A stretch of DNA of 64,000 nucleotides from Dermatobacter hominis (GCF_020715685.1 NZ_CP085840.1:2852001-2916000), one strand, 5' to 3'. Positions 16,748 to 26,037 are shown, counted from the stretch's first letter. Numbers and translations are program-made. Notes: a model not told the origin generated them from the sequence alone.

Positions 16748-16870
16748 ATGACCCTCACATGTGGACAGCGGTGGACGACGGGGCCGCCGTCCACCGCTTC
16801 TCCACAGCGGAATCCCCCGAACTACCGGCACCGTCCCCTAGATGCCCACAGGCATCGTCCAAGAGGATGA
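16748..16870 (+). CDS. Possible leaderless upstream ORF before dnaB (40 aa)
   Basis: ATG to TGA, 41 codons, beginning MTLTCGQRWTTG and ending RHRPRG. The stop lies inside the dnaB ribosome-binding site, 6 bases before the dnaB ATG. The only support is the leaderless-type TAGGTT box and the position. Composition is basic and the protein is unlike any family I recognise. It could equally be chance in GC-rich DNA. Confidence 0.25.
   Translation: MTLTCGQRWTTGPPSTASPQRNPPNYRHRPLDAHRHRPRG
16760..16806 (+). promoter_or_regulatory. DnaA-box-like pair flanking a hairpin upstream of dnaB
   Basis: TGTGGACAG (16760-16768, reverse orientation) and TTCTCCACA (16798-16806) each match the actinobacterial DnaA box TTGTCCACA at 8 of 9 positions and point towards each other. 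Between them an 11-bp stem (16767-16777 with 16788-16798) can form. Could be DnaA control of dnaB or only a structured leader. Confidence 0.4.
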
Positions 16871-16876
16871 ACGCCG

Positions 16877-19800
16877 ATGTCCGACCTGTCCCAGCGCCCC
16901 GACGAGCCGGTCGTACGTGCCCGCATCCCACCCCACAGCATCGACGCCGAGCAGTCGCTGCTGGGGGCGATGCTCCTGTCCGAGCACGCCATCTCGGCGG
17001 TGGCCAACATCGTCACCGAGGACGACTTCTACAAGCCGGCGCACCGCCACGTGTTCGCCGCGATCCAGTCGCTCTACGGCGCCGGCCAGGGCGTCGACCC
17101 CGTCACGGTCGCCGACGAGCTGGACTCGGCGGGCGTGCTCGAGGCCGTCGGCGGGCCGGCCACCCTCGTCACCCTCCAGGCCCGCACGCCGGCGATCACC
17201 AATGCCGAGCACTACGCCCGCATCGTCGAGGAGAAGGCGCTGCTGCGCCGGCTGATCTCCACCGCCAACGAGGTCGCGGAGCTCGGCTACCAGCCGCTCG
17301 ACGACATCGAGAAGACGGTCGACACCGCCGAGAGCCTGATGTTCGCCGTCGCCCAGCGTCGGAACGCCGACACGATGCAGGAGCTGTCCCCGCTGCTCGA
17401 CCGCAGCCTCGAGCAGCTCGAGGTGCTCTACGAGCGCGGCGACGCGATCACCGGCACGCCGTCGGGCTACACCGACCTCGACCACATGCTCGCCGGGCTC
17501 CAGCCCGGTGCGCTCATCGTGGTCGGCGCCCGACCCGCCATGGGCAAGTGCCTGGCGTGGGACACCGAGCTGGTCGACCCCGACACGGGGCGCCTCGTCA
17601 CGATGGAGCGGGCCCACCTGCAGGGCCGGACCGGTCGCGGCGTGCGGGTGCTCGCGCTCGACGACGCATCGCTCCGGCTCACCACGCAGACCCCGTCGGA
17701 CCACATCGACGACGGCTTCAAGCCGGTCGTCCGGGTCACCACTGCGCTGGGCCGGACCCTGCGCTGCACGTGGACCCACCCGTTCCGGACGCCCGAGGGC
17801 TGGCGCCCGCTCGCCGAGCTCGCCGTCGGGGAGCGGGTCGCCGCACCCCGACGCCTGCCGGTGTTCGGCGACCGGCGGGTGCCGGAGCACGAGCTCCTCG
17901 AGCTGGCGGACCGCCTGCTCGAGCGTGACGATCCCGCGGCCGCCCTCCCGGCCGAGGCCTACGAGCTGCCGCAGGCGGCCATGGCCCGCTTCCTCCAGCG
18001 CGTGTTCGACCGCGGCGGCTGGGCGTCGGTCGCCGACGGCTCCGCCGGGTCCCGCGCCGAGGTCGGGCTCGCGTCCGCATCGCCGAGGGTGGTGCGCGGC
18101 ATCCAGCACCTGCTGCTGCGCTTCGGCGTGGTCGCGGTGGTGGAGCGGCCGTCGGAGCCCCGGCCCGATCCGGACGCGCCCGACGAGCCGCCGTGGCAGG
18201 TCGTCGTCCGGCACCGGCCGTCGCTGCGCACCTACGTCGACCACATCGCGGTCCACGCCGGGAGCCCGTCCTTCCGGCTCGCGGCCGACGCCGTGCGGCG
18301 CGAGGCCGCCGTCCCCGTGCTCGTCGGGGTCGGACCCCGCTCGGGCGACGCCGGCGACGGCGATCCCGGGTCGTTCGCCGCCGCGCTCGAGGACGAGGGC
18401 CTGGAGCGGGTGGCGGCCTCCGACGTGTGGTGGGACCGCATCACGGCGATCGAGCCCGACGGGCTCGACCAGGTGTACGACCTCACGGTGCCGGGCGAGC
18501 ACAACTTCGTCGCCGCCGACCTGTTCGTCCACAACACCGCGTTCTCGCTCGGGATCGCCGCCCACGCCGCGGTCCGGGAGAACCTGCCCGTCCTCTTCTT
18601 CTCGCTGGAGATGGGCCACCTCGAGCTCACGCAGCGCCTCATCGCGGCCGAGGCCCGGGTGGACTCCGGCAAGCTGCGGACCGGCCGGCTGACCGACGCC
18701 GACTGGACGAAGATCACCAAGGCGATGGGCCGCCTGGGCGAGGGCACGTTGTGGATCGACGACAACCCCGCGCTCACCGTCATGGAGATCCGGGCCAAGG
18801 CCCGGCGGCTGCAGGACCGGCTCGGCACGAACCTCGGGCTGATCGTGGTCGACTACCTCCAGCTCATGTCGGGCCGCAGCTCGGCCGAGAGCCGCCAGGT
18901 CGAGGTCGCCGAGATCTCCCGAGGCCTCAAGGTCCTCGCCCGTGAGCTCGGCTGCCCCGTCATGGCGCTGTCGCAGCTGTCCCGCCAGCTCGAGCTGCGC
19001 GCCGACAAGCGCCCGATGCTCGCCGATCTCCGGGAGTCGGGCTGCCTGACCGCCGGCACGCGCCTGCTGCGGGCCGACACGAACGAGGAGGTCTCGCTCG
19101 GCGAGCTGGTCCGCTCGGGCGAGCGCGACGTGCCGGTGTGGAGCCTGGGCGACGACTGGAAGATGGTCCCCGCCACGCTGACGCACGCCTTCCCCAGCGG
19201 GACGAAGCCGGCGTTCCGCCTGCAGCTCGCCTCGGGCCGGCGCGTCGAGGCCACCGCCAACCACCCCTTCCGGACCGTGCTGGGCTGGCGGCGGCTCGAC
19301 GAGCTCGCGCCGGGCAGCCGCATCGCCGTCCCGCGCCGCTTCGGCCCGTCCGAGCGCGTGGCCCCGTTGTCGGTCGCCGACGCCCCGGCCCTGGCCGACC
19401 AGGCGGTCGCGACCGGCGCCGTCCCGCCCGGGGTCGACGGCGCGTCCGACGCCGTGCTCGCCGCGTTCCTGGCCGAGGTGTTCGGCCGGATCGGGTTCCT
19501 CGGCCTGGGCGAGCTGCGGGGCAAGCCGCTCGTCCGGCTCATGGCCACCAGCTGCGCCCGACGGCTCGTCGACGACCTCCAGCGGCTGCTGCTGCGCTTC
19601 GGGGTGCAGTCGCGCCTCACCGACGTCGGCACGAACCGGCCGCGCTGGCGGGTCTGGATCCACGGCGCGGATCAGCAGCGGGCGTTCCTCACCCAGGTCG
19701 GCGTCGCCGGCGAGCGCGGCGCAGCGCTCGACGAGGCCCTCGAGGCGCTCGACCTGATCACCTCCAACCCCAACGTCGACACGATCCCGTGCGAGGTCCG

Positions 19801-20290
19801 GGAGGTCGTCGTCGAGGAGCTGGCCAGAGTCGACATGAGCCAGCGCGACCTCGCCGCCGCACTCGGAGAGTCCTACTGCGGCGGGTACCTGCTCGGCACC
19901 GAGTCGCGGCCCCGCGCCACGAGCCGTGATCGGCTCGCCCGCATCGCGGAGGCGGTCGACAGCAAGGAGCTCTCGGCGATCGCCGAGTCCGACGTCATGT
20001 GGGACGAGGTCGTGGCCGTCGAGCCGCTCGGCGAGCAGCCGGTCTTCGACGCCACCGTGCTCGGCACGCACAACTTCGTCGCCGACGGCGTGATCGCCCA
20101 CAACTCCATCGAGCAGGACGCGGACGTCGTGATGTTCCTGTACCGCGACGAGGTGTACCACCCCGACACGCAGGACAAGGACATGGCCGAGGTCATCGTG
20201 GCCAAGCACCGCGCCGGGCGCACCGGCGTCGCCCGCCTCGTCTTCCTCGACTACTGCACGCTGTTCGCCAACATGGCCCGCACCGACTGA
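16877..20290 (+). CDS. dnaB: Replicative DNA helicase with two inteins
   Basis: 1137 residues precursor; removing the two inteins (225-553 and 723-1076) leaves 454 residues, the normal DnaB length. The N-terminal domain begins PPHSIDAEQSLLGAMLLSE. Walker A GARPAMGK (K224) is interrupted directly by intein 1 before Thr554. Walker B is LIVVDYLQLM. ALSQLSRQLE and the motif RESG / SIEQDADVVMFLYRDE are split by intein 2. Joined exteins read correctly, so both inteins must splice for a working helicase. RBS AGAGGA lies 8 bases upstream. mycobacterial dnaB genes also carry inteins and also follow rplI. Confidence 0.97.
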   Translation: MSDLSQRPDEPVVRARIPPHSIDAEQSLLGAMLLSEHAISAVANIVTEDDFYKPAHRHVFAAIQSLYGAGQGVDPVTVADELDSAGVLEAVGGPATLVTLQARTPAITNAEHYARIVEEKALLRRLISTANEVAELGYQPLDDIEKTVDTAESLMFAVAQRRNADTMQELSPLLDRSLEQLEVLYERGDAITGTPSGYTDLDHMLAGLQPGALIVVGARPAMGKCLAWDTELVDPDTGRLVTMERAHLQGRTGRGVRVLALDDASLRLTTQTPSDHIDDGFKPVVRVTTALGRTLRCTWTHPFRTPEGWRPLAELAVGERVAAPRRLPVFGDRRVPEHELLELADRLLERDDPAAALPAEAYELPQAAMARFLQRVFDRGGWASVADGSAGSRAEVGLASASPRVVRGIQHLLLRFGVVAVVERPSEPRPDPDAPDEPPWQVVVRHRPSLRTYVDHIAVHAGSPSFRLAADAVRREAAVPVLVGVGPRSGDAGDGDPGSFAAALEDEGLERVAASDVWWDRITAIEPDGLDQVYDLTVPGEHNFVAADLFVHNTAFSLGIAAHAAVRENLPVLFFSLEMGHLELTQRLIAAEARVDSGKLRTGRLTDADWTKITKAMGRLGEGTLWIDDNPALTVMEIRAKARRLQDRLGTNLGLIVVDYLQLMSGRSSAESRQVEVAEISRGLKVLARELGCPVMALSQLSRQLELRADKRPMLADLRESGCLTAGTRLLRADTNEEVSLGELVRSGERDVPVWSLGDDWKMVPATLTHAFPSGTKPAFRLQLASGRRVEATANHPFRTVLGWRRLDELAPGSRIAVPRRFGPSERVAPLSVADAPALADQAVATGAVPPGVDGASDAVLAAFLAEVFGRIGFLGLGELRGKPLVRLMATSCARRLVDDLQRLLLRFGVQSRLTDVGTNRPRWRVWIHGADQQRAFLTQVGVAGERGAALDEALEALDLITSNPNVDTIPCEVREVVVEELARVDMSQRDLAAALGESYCGGYLLGTESRPRATSRDRLARIAEAVDSKELSAIAESDVMWDEVVAVEPLGEQPVFDATVLGTHNFVADGVIAHNSIEQDADVVMFLYRDEVYHPDTQDKDMAEVIVAKHRAGRTGVARLVFLDYCTLFANMARTD
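17549..18535 (+). other. Intein 1 in DnaB (Walker A site), endonuclease region decayed
   Basis: 329 residues (225-553). It starts with Cys (CLAWDTEL, block A), has block B with THPF near residue 299, block F-like VYDLTVPGEHNF, and ends FVHN before Thr+1. This is a complete splicing domain. Between them only one LAGLIDADG-like segment (MARFLQRVFDRGGWA) and a downstream LLLRFGV stretch remain. The first LAGLIDADG helix is missing and catalytic acidic residues are not evident, so homing activity is unlikely. Confidence 0.95.
19043..20104 (+). other. Intein 2 in DnaB (RESG/SIEQD site), endonuclease region decayed
   Basis: 354 residues (723-1076). Starts Cys (CLTAGTRLLRADT), block B has NHPF near residue 795, and it ends with FDATVLGTHNFVADGVIAHN before Ser+1. 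The site is the same as that of well-studied DnaB inteins of cyanobacteria. The middle region parallels intein 1 (LAAFLAEVFGRIGFLG, LLLRFGVQ) and then has a helix-turn-helix-like piece (MSQRDLAAALGESY). LAGLIDADG acidic residues are replaced, so the endonuclease appears inactive. Confidence 0.95.
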
Positions 20291-20300
20291 ACTGTCGGGC

Positions 20301-20750
20301 GTGACCACGTCCGCCGTCAGCCCGCCCGCACCGCCGGCCGACCTCGACGAGGCCCTCGGCCGCATCCGGTCGAGCGGCGGCCGTGTGACCCGGGCCAAGC
20401 GGACGCTCGTCGAGCTCCTCTTCGACTCGCCCGATGCCCTCACCGCCGAGGAGATCACGGACCGGTCCGGACTGGAGCAGTCCGTCGTGTACCGGAGCCT
20501 GTCGCAGTTCGAGGAGCTCGGGATCGCCGAGCACGTGCACCTCGGCCACGGCCGGGCGGTGTACCGGCGGCGAGGGCTCGCGACGGTGCCGGTGACCTGC
20601 GTCGGCTGCGGGCGCACGGTCGAGCTCGGGGCGGCGGACGTCCGAGCCGTCTCCCGGCGCGTGGCCGACCGCACCGGGATCGCACTCGACCTCGTCCACT
20701 TCCCGCTGTCGGGACGGTGCGCCGACTGCCGCGAGGGGACGCCGTCGTGA
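20301..20750 (+). CDS. Fur-family metal-responsive repressor
   Basis: 149 residues. The winged helix at residues 20-90 includes RVTRAKRTLVELLF, SVVYRSLSQFEELGI and HVHLGHGRAVYRR. A C-terminal dimerisation domain has structural zinc pairs CVGCG and CADC. The metal (Zn, Ni, Co or Fe) cannot be set by eye. The gene directly precedes a CbiM/Q/O transporter with a perfect inverted repeat between them, so a zinc, nickel or cobalt sensor repressing that transporter is likely. GTG start 11 bases after the dnaB stop. Confidence 0.9.
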   Translation: MTTSAVSPPAPPADLDEALGRIRSSGGRVTRAKRTLVELLFDSPDALTAEEITDRSGLEQSVVYRSLSQFEELGIAEHVHLGHGRAVYRRRGLATVPVTCVGCGRTVELGAADVRAVSRRVADRTGIALDLVHFPLSGRCADCREGTPS

Positions 20751-20753
20751 CCC

Positions 20754-20776
20754 CTACTGCGACACCGTTGCAGTAG
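20754..20776 (+). promoter_or_regulatory. Inverted-repeat operator, probable Fur-family box
   Basis: CTACTGC, 9 bases, GCAGTAG: a perfect 7-bp dyad of 23 bases between the Fur-family gene and cbiM. A TACGAT -10 candidate follows at about 20791. Size and position fit a Fur/Zur/Nur operator. Confidence 0.65.
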
Positions 20777-20831
20777 CGCCGGGGCGGCCCGTACGATCCG
20801 GCCCACCAGCAACCCGGGGCCGGAGGATCGA

Positions 20832-21833
20832 GTGGTCATCGCCATGCACGCCCCCGACGGCTTCCTGGAGCCCGGCGTCGCCGTCGCCACCGCGGCGATC
20901 AGCGTCGCGGTGCTCGCGCTGGCGCTCCGCCACGCCGGTAGCGAGCTCGACGACCGACGGGTCCCGCTCGCGGGCCTCTGCGCCGCCTTCGTGTTCGCCG
21001 CCCAGATGTTCAACTTCCCGGTCGCGTCGGGGACCACGGGGCACCTGCTCGGCGGCGCGCTCGCGGCGATCCTGCTGGGGCCGTGGGTCGGTGCGCTGGT
21101 GGTCGCGATCGTGATCGGCGTGCAGGCGCTGCTGTTCGCCGACGGGGGCCTCACGGCCCTCGGCACCAACGTCCTCAACATGGCGATCGTGCCGGCGTTC
21201 GCCGGCTGGGCGCTGTTCCTGCTGTTCCGTCGGGTGCTCCCCCGGTCGTCGAGCGGTGTCGTCGCCGCCACGGGGCTGGCGTCGGGCCTGACCGTCGTGG
21301 TCGGCGCGATGGCGTTCTCGCTCGAGTGGCTCTTCGGCGCGAGCGCACCCGTCCCGTTCGACACCGTGTTCGGCGCGATGGTCGGCGTGCACGCCCTGAT
21401 CGGGATCGGCGAGGGCGTGCTGAGCGCGCTGGTCGTCGCCGCAGTCATGGCGGCGCGACCCGACCTGGTCGCCGGGGCCCGCGACCTCACGCCCGAGGAG
21501 CGCGGCGACCGGCGTGCGGTCACGGCGCGCACGTTCGCCCTCGGGGCGCTGCTCGTCGCCCTCGTGGCCGCGGCCGTGGTCAGCCAGTTCGCCGTCGACG
21601 ACCCGGACGGGCTCGAGCGGGTGGCCGAGGAGCAGGGCTTCGCCGACCGTGCCGGCGACCATGCGATCGCCGCCAGCCCCTTCGCCGACTACGCCACCGC
21701 GGGCATCGGCGACGAGCGGCTGAGCCTCGCCGTGGCCGGCCTCGCCGGGGTGACGGTGACGCTGCTCGTGGGCACCGGGCTCGTCAGCGCGTCACGCCGC
21801 CGCGTGCCAGCGCCGGCCCGCGTTGCGCCGTGA
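20832..21833 (+). CDS. cbiM: ECF transporter substrate-specific protein CbiM, fused to a CbiN/PDGLE-like part
   Basis: 333 residues. Membrane component that binds Co2+/Ni2+ (or another divalent ion). CbiM signature MHAPDGFLE at residues 5-13, then QMFNFPVASGTTGHLLGGALAA, LGTNVLNMAIVPAF and GVHALIGIGEG. The last 100 residues (two helices and a luminal segment DPDGLERVAEEQGF) are the PDGLE/CbiN-like part. The GTG at 20832 has GGAGG at good spacing. Ni/Co CbiM proteins bind metal with the free N-terminus of Met-His, which would need the ATG at 20844 or processing. Confidence 0.92.
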   Translation: MVIAMHAPDGFLEPGVAVATAAISVAVLALALRHAGSELDDRRVPLAGLCAAFVFAAQMFNFPVASGTTGHLLGGALAAILLGPWVGALVVAIVIGVQALLFADGGLTALGTNVLNMAIVPAFAGWALFLLFRRVLPRSSSGVVAATGLASGLTVVVGAMAFSLEWLFGASAPVPFDTVFGAMVGVHALIGIGEGVLSALVVAAVMAARPDLVAGARDLTPEERGDRRAVTARTFALGALLVALVAAAVVSQFAVDDPDGLERVAEEQGFADRAGDHAIAASPFADYATAGIGDERLSLAVAGLAGVTVTLLVGTGLVSASRRRVPAPARVAP

Positions 21834-21852
21834 CGGTCCCGAGCGCGCGCTG

Positions 21853-22625
21853 ATGGCGGGCCGGCACCCGCCCGGCGGGCTCCACCGGCTGGCGCGGCCC
21901 GGCTCGTCGCCGGTCCACCGCCTCCCGCCGGAGGCGAAGCTGGCCGGCCTCGTCACGTTCGTGGCGGCGGTCGCGGTGACGCCGCGCCACGCGGTGGGCG
22001 CGCTCGCCCTCGACGGGGCGGTGCTGGCCGCGGTCGTGGCGATCGCCGGCCTGCCGGTGCGGACCGTGCTCGCCCGCCTGGCGGTGGTCGCGCCGTTCGT
22101 GCTCGTCGCGCTGGCGATCCCGTTCGTGGCGCACGGCCCGACCACCGACATCGCCGGCGTGGCGCTGTCGATCGACGGGCTCTGGGCCACGTGGAACGTC
22201 GTCGCCAAGGCGACGCTCGGCGCAGGAGCGGCGATCGTCGTGTCGGCCACCACGCCGCTGCCCGAGCTGCTCGAGGGGATGGCCCGGCTGCACGTGCCCC
22301 GGGTCGTCGTGGCGATCGTGTCGTCGATGGTCCGGTACCTCGACCTGCTGGTCGCCCAGGTCGGTCGCACGCGCCGGGCGATGGCGGCGCGGGGTCACGA
22401 TCCGCGATGGCTCTGGCAGGTCGGGCCGTTCGCCTCGTCGCTCGGCCTGCTGTTCGTGCGCTCCTACGAGCGGGGGGAGCGGGTGCACCTGGCGATGGTC
22501 GCCCGCGGGTTCACCGGGACGGTGCCCCTCGACGCACGGCCGCCGGCGCCGGCGGGGCGCTGGGCGGTGGCCGTCGCCCCCGGCGCGGTGGCGGTCGCAG
22601 CGGTGCTCGCGTGGTCGGTGCTGCG

Positions 22626-22629
<4 letters not shown>
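21853..22629 (+). CDS. cbiQ: ECF transporter transmembrane component CbiQ
   Basis: 258 residues from the ATG at 21853. HRLPPEAKLAGLVTFVAAV is the usual first helix, and the EcfT family motif region ELLEGMARLHVPRVVVAIVS and RARRAMAARGHDP-like ARG box links to the ATPase. Five to six hydrophobic helices. A TTG at 21823 in the same frame is an alternative. Lies between cbiM and cbiO in one operon. Confidence 0.9.
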
Positions 22630-23390
<761 letters not shown>

Positions 23391-23421
23391 CCCGGTCGCG
23401 GACCCGGGCCGAGGACTCGGG

Positions 23422-24678
23422 TCAGAGGTCCAGGTCGTCGCGGGGGGCGAAGCGGTCCCACTCGTCGCCGCGGTCCGCCGGATCGTCGTCCGGCTCGCCG
23501 ACGGGCGCCTCTGCGTGGCCGTGCGAGTGGCCCGCCAGCGCGTGGTCCGGGGTGATGACGAGGGCGGCGAGGGCGGTCGTGATCGGCACCGAGAGGACGA
23601 GCCCGATCGAGCCGACCATCATCCGCACGATCTCGACGGCCACCAGCTCGCCGGTGATGATGCGGCTCGTCGGGGCGACGCCCTCGGCGAAGAACAGCAG
23701 GAGCGGGAGCGCCGCACCCGCATAGGCGAGGATCAGCGTGTTGACCGTCGAGGCGATGTGGTCCCGGCCGATGTGGATCGCCTCGGAGTAGAGGTGGCGG
23801 CGCGGGATGTCGGGCCGGGCCCGGAGCAGGGCCTGCACCGCCGAGACCTGCGTGACGGTCACGTCGTCGAGCACGCCGAGCGCGCCGACGACCATGCCGG
23901 CGATGAGCAGGCCGCGCAGGTCGAGCTCGGACGCCGTGATGCGGAGGGTCTGCGCGGCCTCGTCGCCCAGGCCCGTGAGGTGCGTCGCCGCGCTGACCGA
24001 CAGCGACAGGAGCGCGATGACGACGAGCGAGGCCAGCGTGCCGGCCAGCGCGACCGTCGTGGGCACGTTGAGGCCGTGGGCGAGGTACAGCGCCAGGAAC
24101 GCGATGACGACGGTCCCCACCAGCGCGACCGGCAGCGCCGGCGCGTCGCGCAGCAGCGCCGGGACGATGAAGAGGACGAGGACGAGCGCGCTGGCGAGCA
24201 GCCCGAACAGCGCGCGCAGCCCCCGCAGCCGCCCGAAGGCGATCACGACCACGACGAACAGCACGGTGAGCGCGACGAGCGGGGGGCCGCGCTGGAAGTC
24301 GACGAACGTGTAGCGCGTCGCGTCGTCGGGCGACCGCGTGTCGAGCAGCACGATCCGGTCGCCGTCGTGCACCACCGGCACCTCGAGCTGGGTGTCGAGG
24401 ACGGTGACGGTCGTGGTGGTGCCCGACCGGTCGCCCGAGGTGAGCTCCACCCCCAGCACGCGGCAGCCCGACAGCGCGCCGGGCACCTCGACCGAGTCGC
24501 AGTCCCGGGTGTCGATCGACCGGACCGTCGCGTCGACGTAGGTGGTGGGCCGGATGCCGAGGTCGGGCGCGTCGCCACGCGGCCACAGCACGACCATCCC
24601 GACGACGGCCGCCACGCCGACCGCGACCACGACGCCCCGCAGCCATGCGATCGCCCGACCGGTGCGCATCCGGGTCAC
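23422..24678 (-). CDS. YibE/F family membrane protein
   Basis: 418 residues. N-terminal transmembrane helix, an extracytoplasmic domain of about 110 residues, then seven or eight helices with family features VLDDVTVTQVSAV and TNTLILAYAGAALPLLL-like segments. Ends with a His-rich patch (HSHGHAE) and an acidic tail. Function in the family is not settled. The His-rich tail next to a metal transporter suggests, but does not show, a link to divalent metals. Confidence 0.88.
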   Translation of the reverse strand: MTRMRTGRAIAWLRGVVVAVGVAAVVGMVVLWPRGDAPDLGIRPTTYVDATVRSIDTRDCDSVEVPGALSGCRVLGVELTSGDRSGTTTTVTVLDTQLEVPVVHDGDRIVLLDTRSPDDATRYTFVDFQRGPPLVALTVLFVVVVIAFGRLRGLRALFGLLASALVLVLFIVPALLRDAPALPVALVGTVVIAFLALYLAHGLNVPTTVALAGTLASLVVIALLSLSVSAATHLTGLGDEAAQTLRITASELDLRGLLIAGMVVGALGVLDDVTVTQVSAVQALLRARPDIPRRHLYSEAIHIGRDHIASTVNTLILAYAGAALPLLLFFAEGVAPTSRIITGELVAVEIVRMMVGSIGLVLSVPITTALAALVITPDHALAGHSHGHAEAPVGEPDDDPADRGDEWDRFAPRDDLDL

Positions 24679-24788
24679 CGTACGCGCTCGCGCGCGCCCG
24701 CCCGAGCCGCCGGCGGGCGCCGGATCCCGGGTCGGGCCGCGCCGCCGTCGGCGCGGAGCGCGCCGCGATCAGCGGGCCGGGGGCTCGG

Positions 24789-25901
24789 TCAGCGGTAGCG
24801 GAGGACGCCGCGGATGTTGCGGCCGCCGAGCATGTCCTCGAAGCCCTGGTTGATGTCGTCGAGCGCGTACTCGCGGGTGACCATGCCGGCCAGGTCGAGC
24901 TGGCCGCTCCGGTACAGGTGCATGAGGCGGGGGATGTCGGAGTGCGGGTTGGCCGAGCCGAAGATCGTGCCGACCAGTTGCTTCTCCATGAGCGTGAGAT
25001 CGCAGAGGGAGATGTTGATCTCGGCCTCGTGGGCCGGGTGGATGTTGGTCACGACGACACGGCCGCGCTTGGCGGCGAGCGTCATGATCGGCGCGATCTG
25101 CTCGCCCTCGCCGACGCCGACGGCGCAGACGATCTTGTCGCACATGCGGCCCCAGGTGATCTCCTGGATCAGGTCGAACGCCTCGCCGATGCTCGGCGCC
25201 GTGTGCGTCGCGCCCATCTTGAGCGCCTGCTCCCGCTTGAACTCGACGGGGTCGATGGCGACGATCTGGCGGGCGCCGGCCAGGCGGGCGCCCTGGACGG
25301 CGGCCATGCCGATGCCGCCGACGCCGATCACCGCGACGTTGTCGCCCGGCTTGACCTCCGCCGCGTAGACCGACGAGCCCCAGCCGGTCGTGACGCCGCA
25401 GCCGACGAGGCACGCGAGCTCGAGCGGGATGTCGTCCTCGATCTTCACGCACGACATCTCGTTCACGACCGTGTGCTCCGAGAACGTGCCGAGGCACACC
25501 ATCGTCCAGAGGTCGGTGCCGTCCGCCGAGTGGTGGCGGGTCGTGCCGTCGAGCTGCGCGCCGACGAGCAGGGCGGCGCCGTTGTCGCACAGGTTGGAGT
25601 GGCCGTCCGCGCACGACTGGCAGTGCCCGCAGGCCGGCACGAAGCTGAAGACCACGTGGTCGCCGGGTTGGACGGTCGTGACGCCCGGGCCGACCTCCTT
25701 GACGACGCCGGCGCCCTCGTGGCCGCCGATCAGCGGCGTGATCGCGGGCAGGTCACCGGTGCGGGCGTGGTCATCGGAGTGGCACATGCCCGAGGCGACC
25801 ATCTCGACGAGGACCTCGCCCCCCTTGGGCGGGTCGAGCGTGATGGTCTCGACGCTCCAGGGGGCGTTCTGCTCCCAGAGGATGGCGGCTCGGGTCTCCA
25901 T
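24789..25901 (-). CDS. NDMA-type zinc-dependent alcohol dehydrogenase
   Basis: 370 residues from the ATG at 25901 (RBS CAGGAG). Medium-chain alcohol dehydrogenase: catalytic zinc CHSDDH near 38 and GGHEGAG near 61, structural zinc CGHCQSCADGHSNLC near 90-105, and nucleotide-binding VIGVGGIGMAAVQGA. Phrases such as INPAHE-like NIHPAHEAEINISLCDL and LMEKQLVGTIFGSANPHSDI match the mycothiol-free, tightly NAD-bound actinobacterial group assayed with N,N-dimethyl-nitrosoaniline. It oxidises small alcohols or aldehydes, substrate unknown. A paralogue is at 44534-45685. Confidence 0.92.
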   Translation of the reverse strand: METRAAILWEQNAPWSVETITLDPPKGGEVLVEMVASGMCHSDDHARTGDLPAITPLIGGHEGAGVVKEVGPGVTTVQPGDHVVFSFVPACGHCQSCADGHSNLCDNGAALLVGAQLDGTTRHHSADGTDLWTMVCLGTFSEHTVVNEMSCVKIEDDIPLELACLVGCGVTTGWGSSVYAAEVKPGDNVAVIGVGGIGMAAVQGARLAGARQIVAIDPVEFKREQALKMGATHTAPSIGEAFDLIQEITWGRMCDKIVCAVGVGEGEQIAPIMTLAAKRGRVVVTNIHPAHEAEINISLCDLTLMEKQLVGTIFGSANPHSDIPRLMHLYRSGQLDLAGMVTREYALDDINQGFEDMLGGRNIRGVLRYR

Positions 25902-26037
25902 GGTGCGGGCTCCTGTGCACTGTGACGGTCCCGACGAGGTCCGCAGCGGACCCCCGTCGCTGGCGGCCGGCACGCTACCCGCGCCGTGTCGCAGGCCGTG
26001 AACCGCGGCGCCGGCGCCCACCGGCCACGATGTCGGC

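Noticed and set aside
17549-20104. Insertions in dnaB as mobile elements or frame-disrupting insertions
   Set aside because: They are in frame, begin with Cys, end in His-Asn, and sit at known intein sites, so they are inteins.
16838-21532. A 1564-residue open frame on the minus strand opposite dnaB
   Set aside because: It is a shadow of dnaB and its neighbours. In GC-rich DNA stops are rare in the antisense frame, and the translation is low-complexity Arg/Glu/Gly-rich with no domain.
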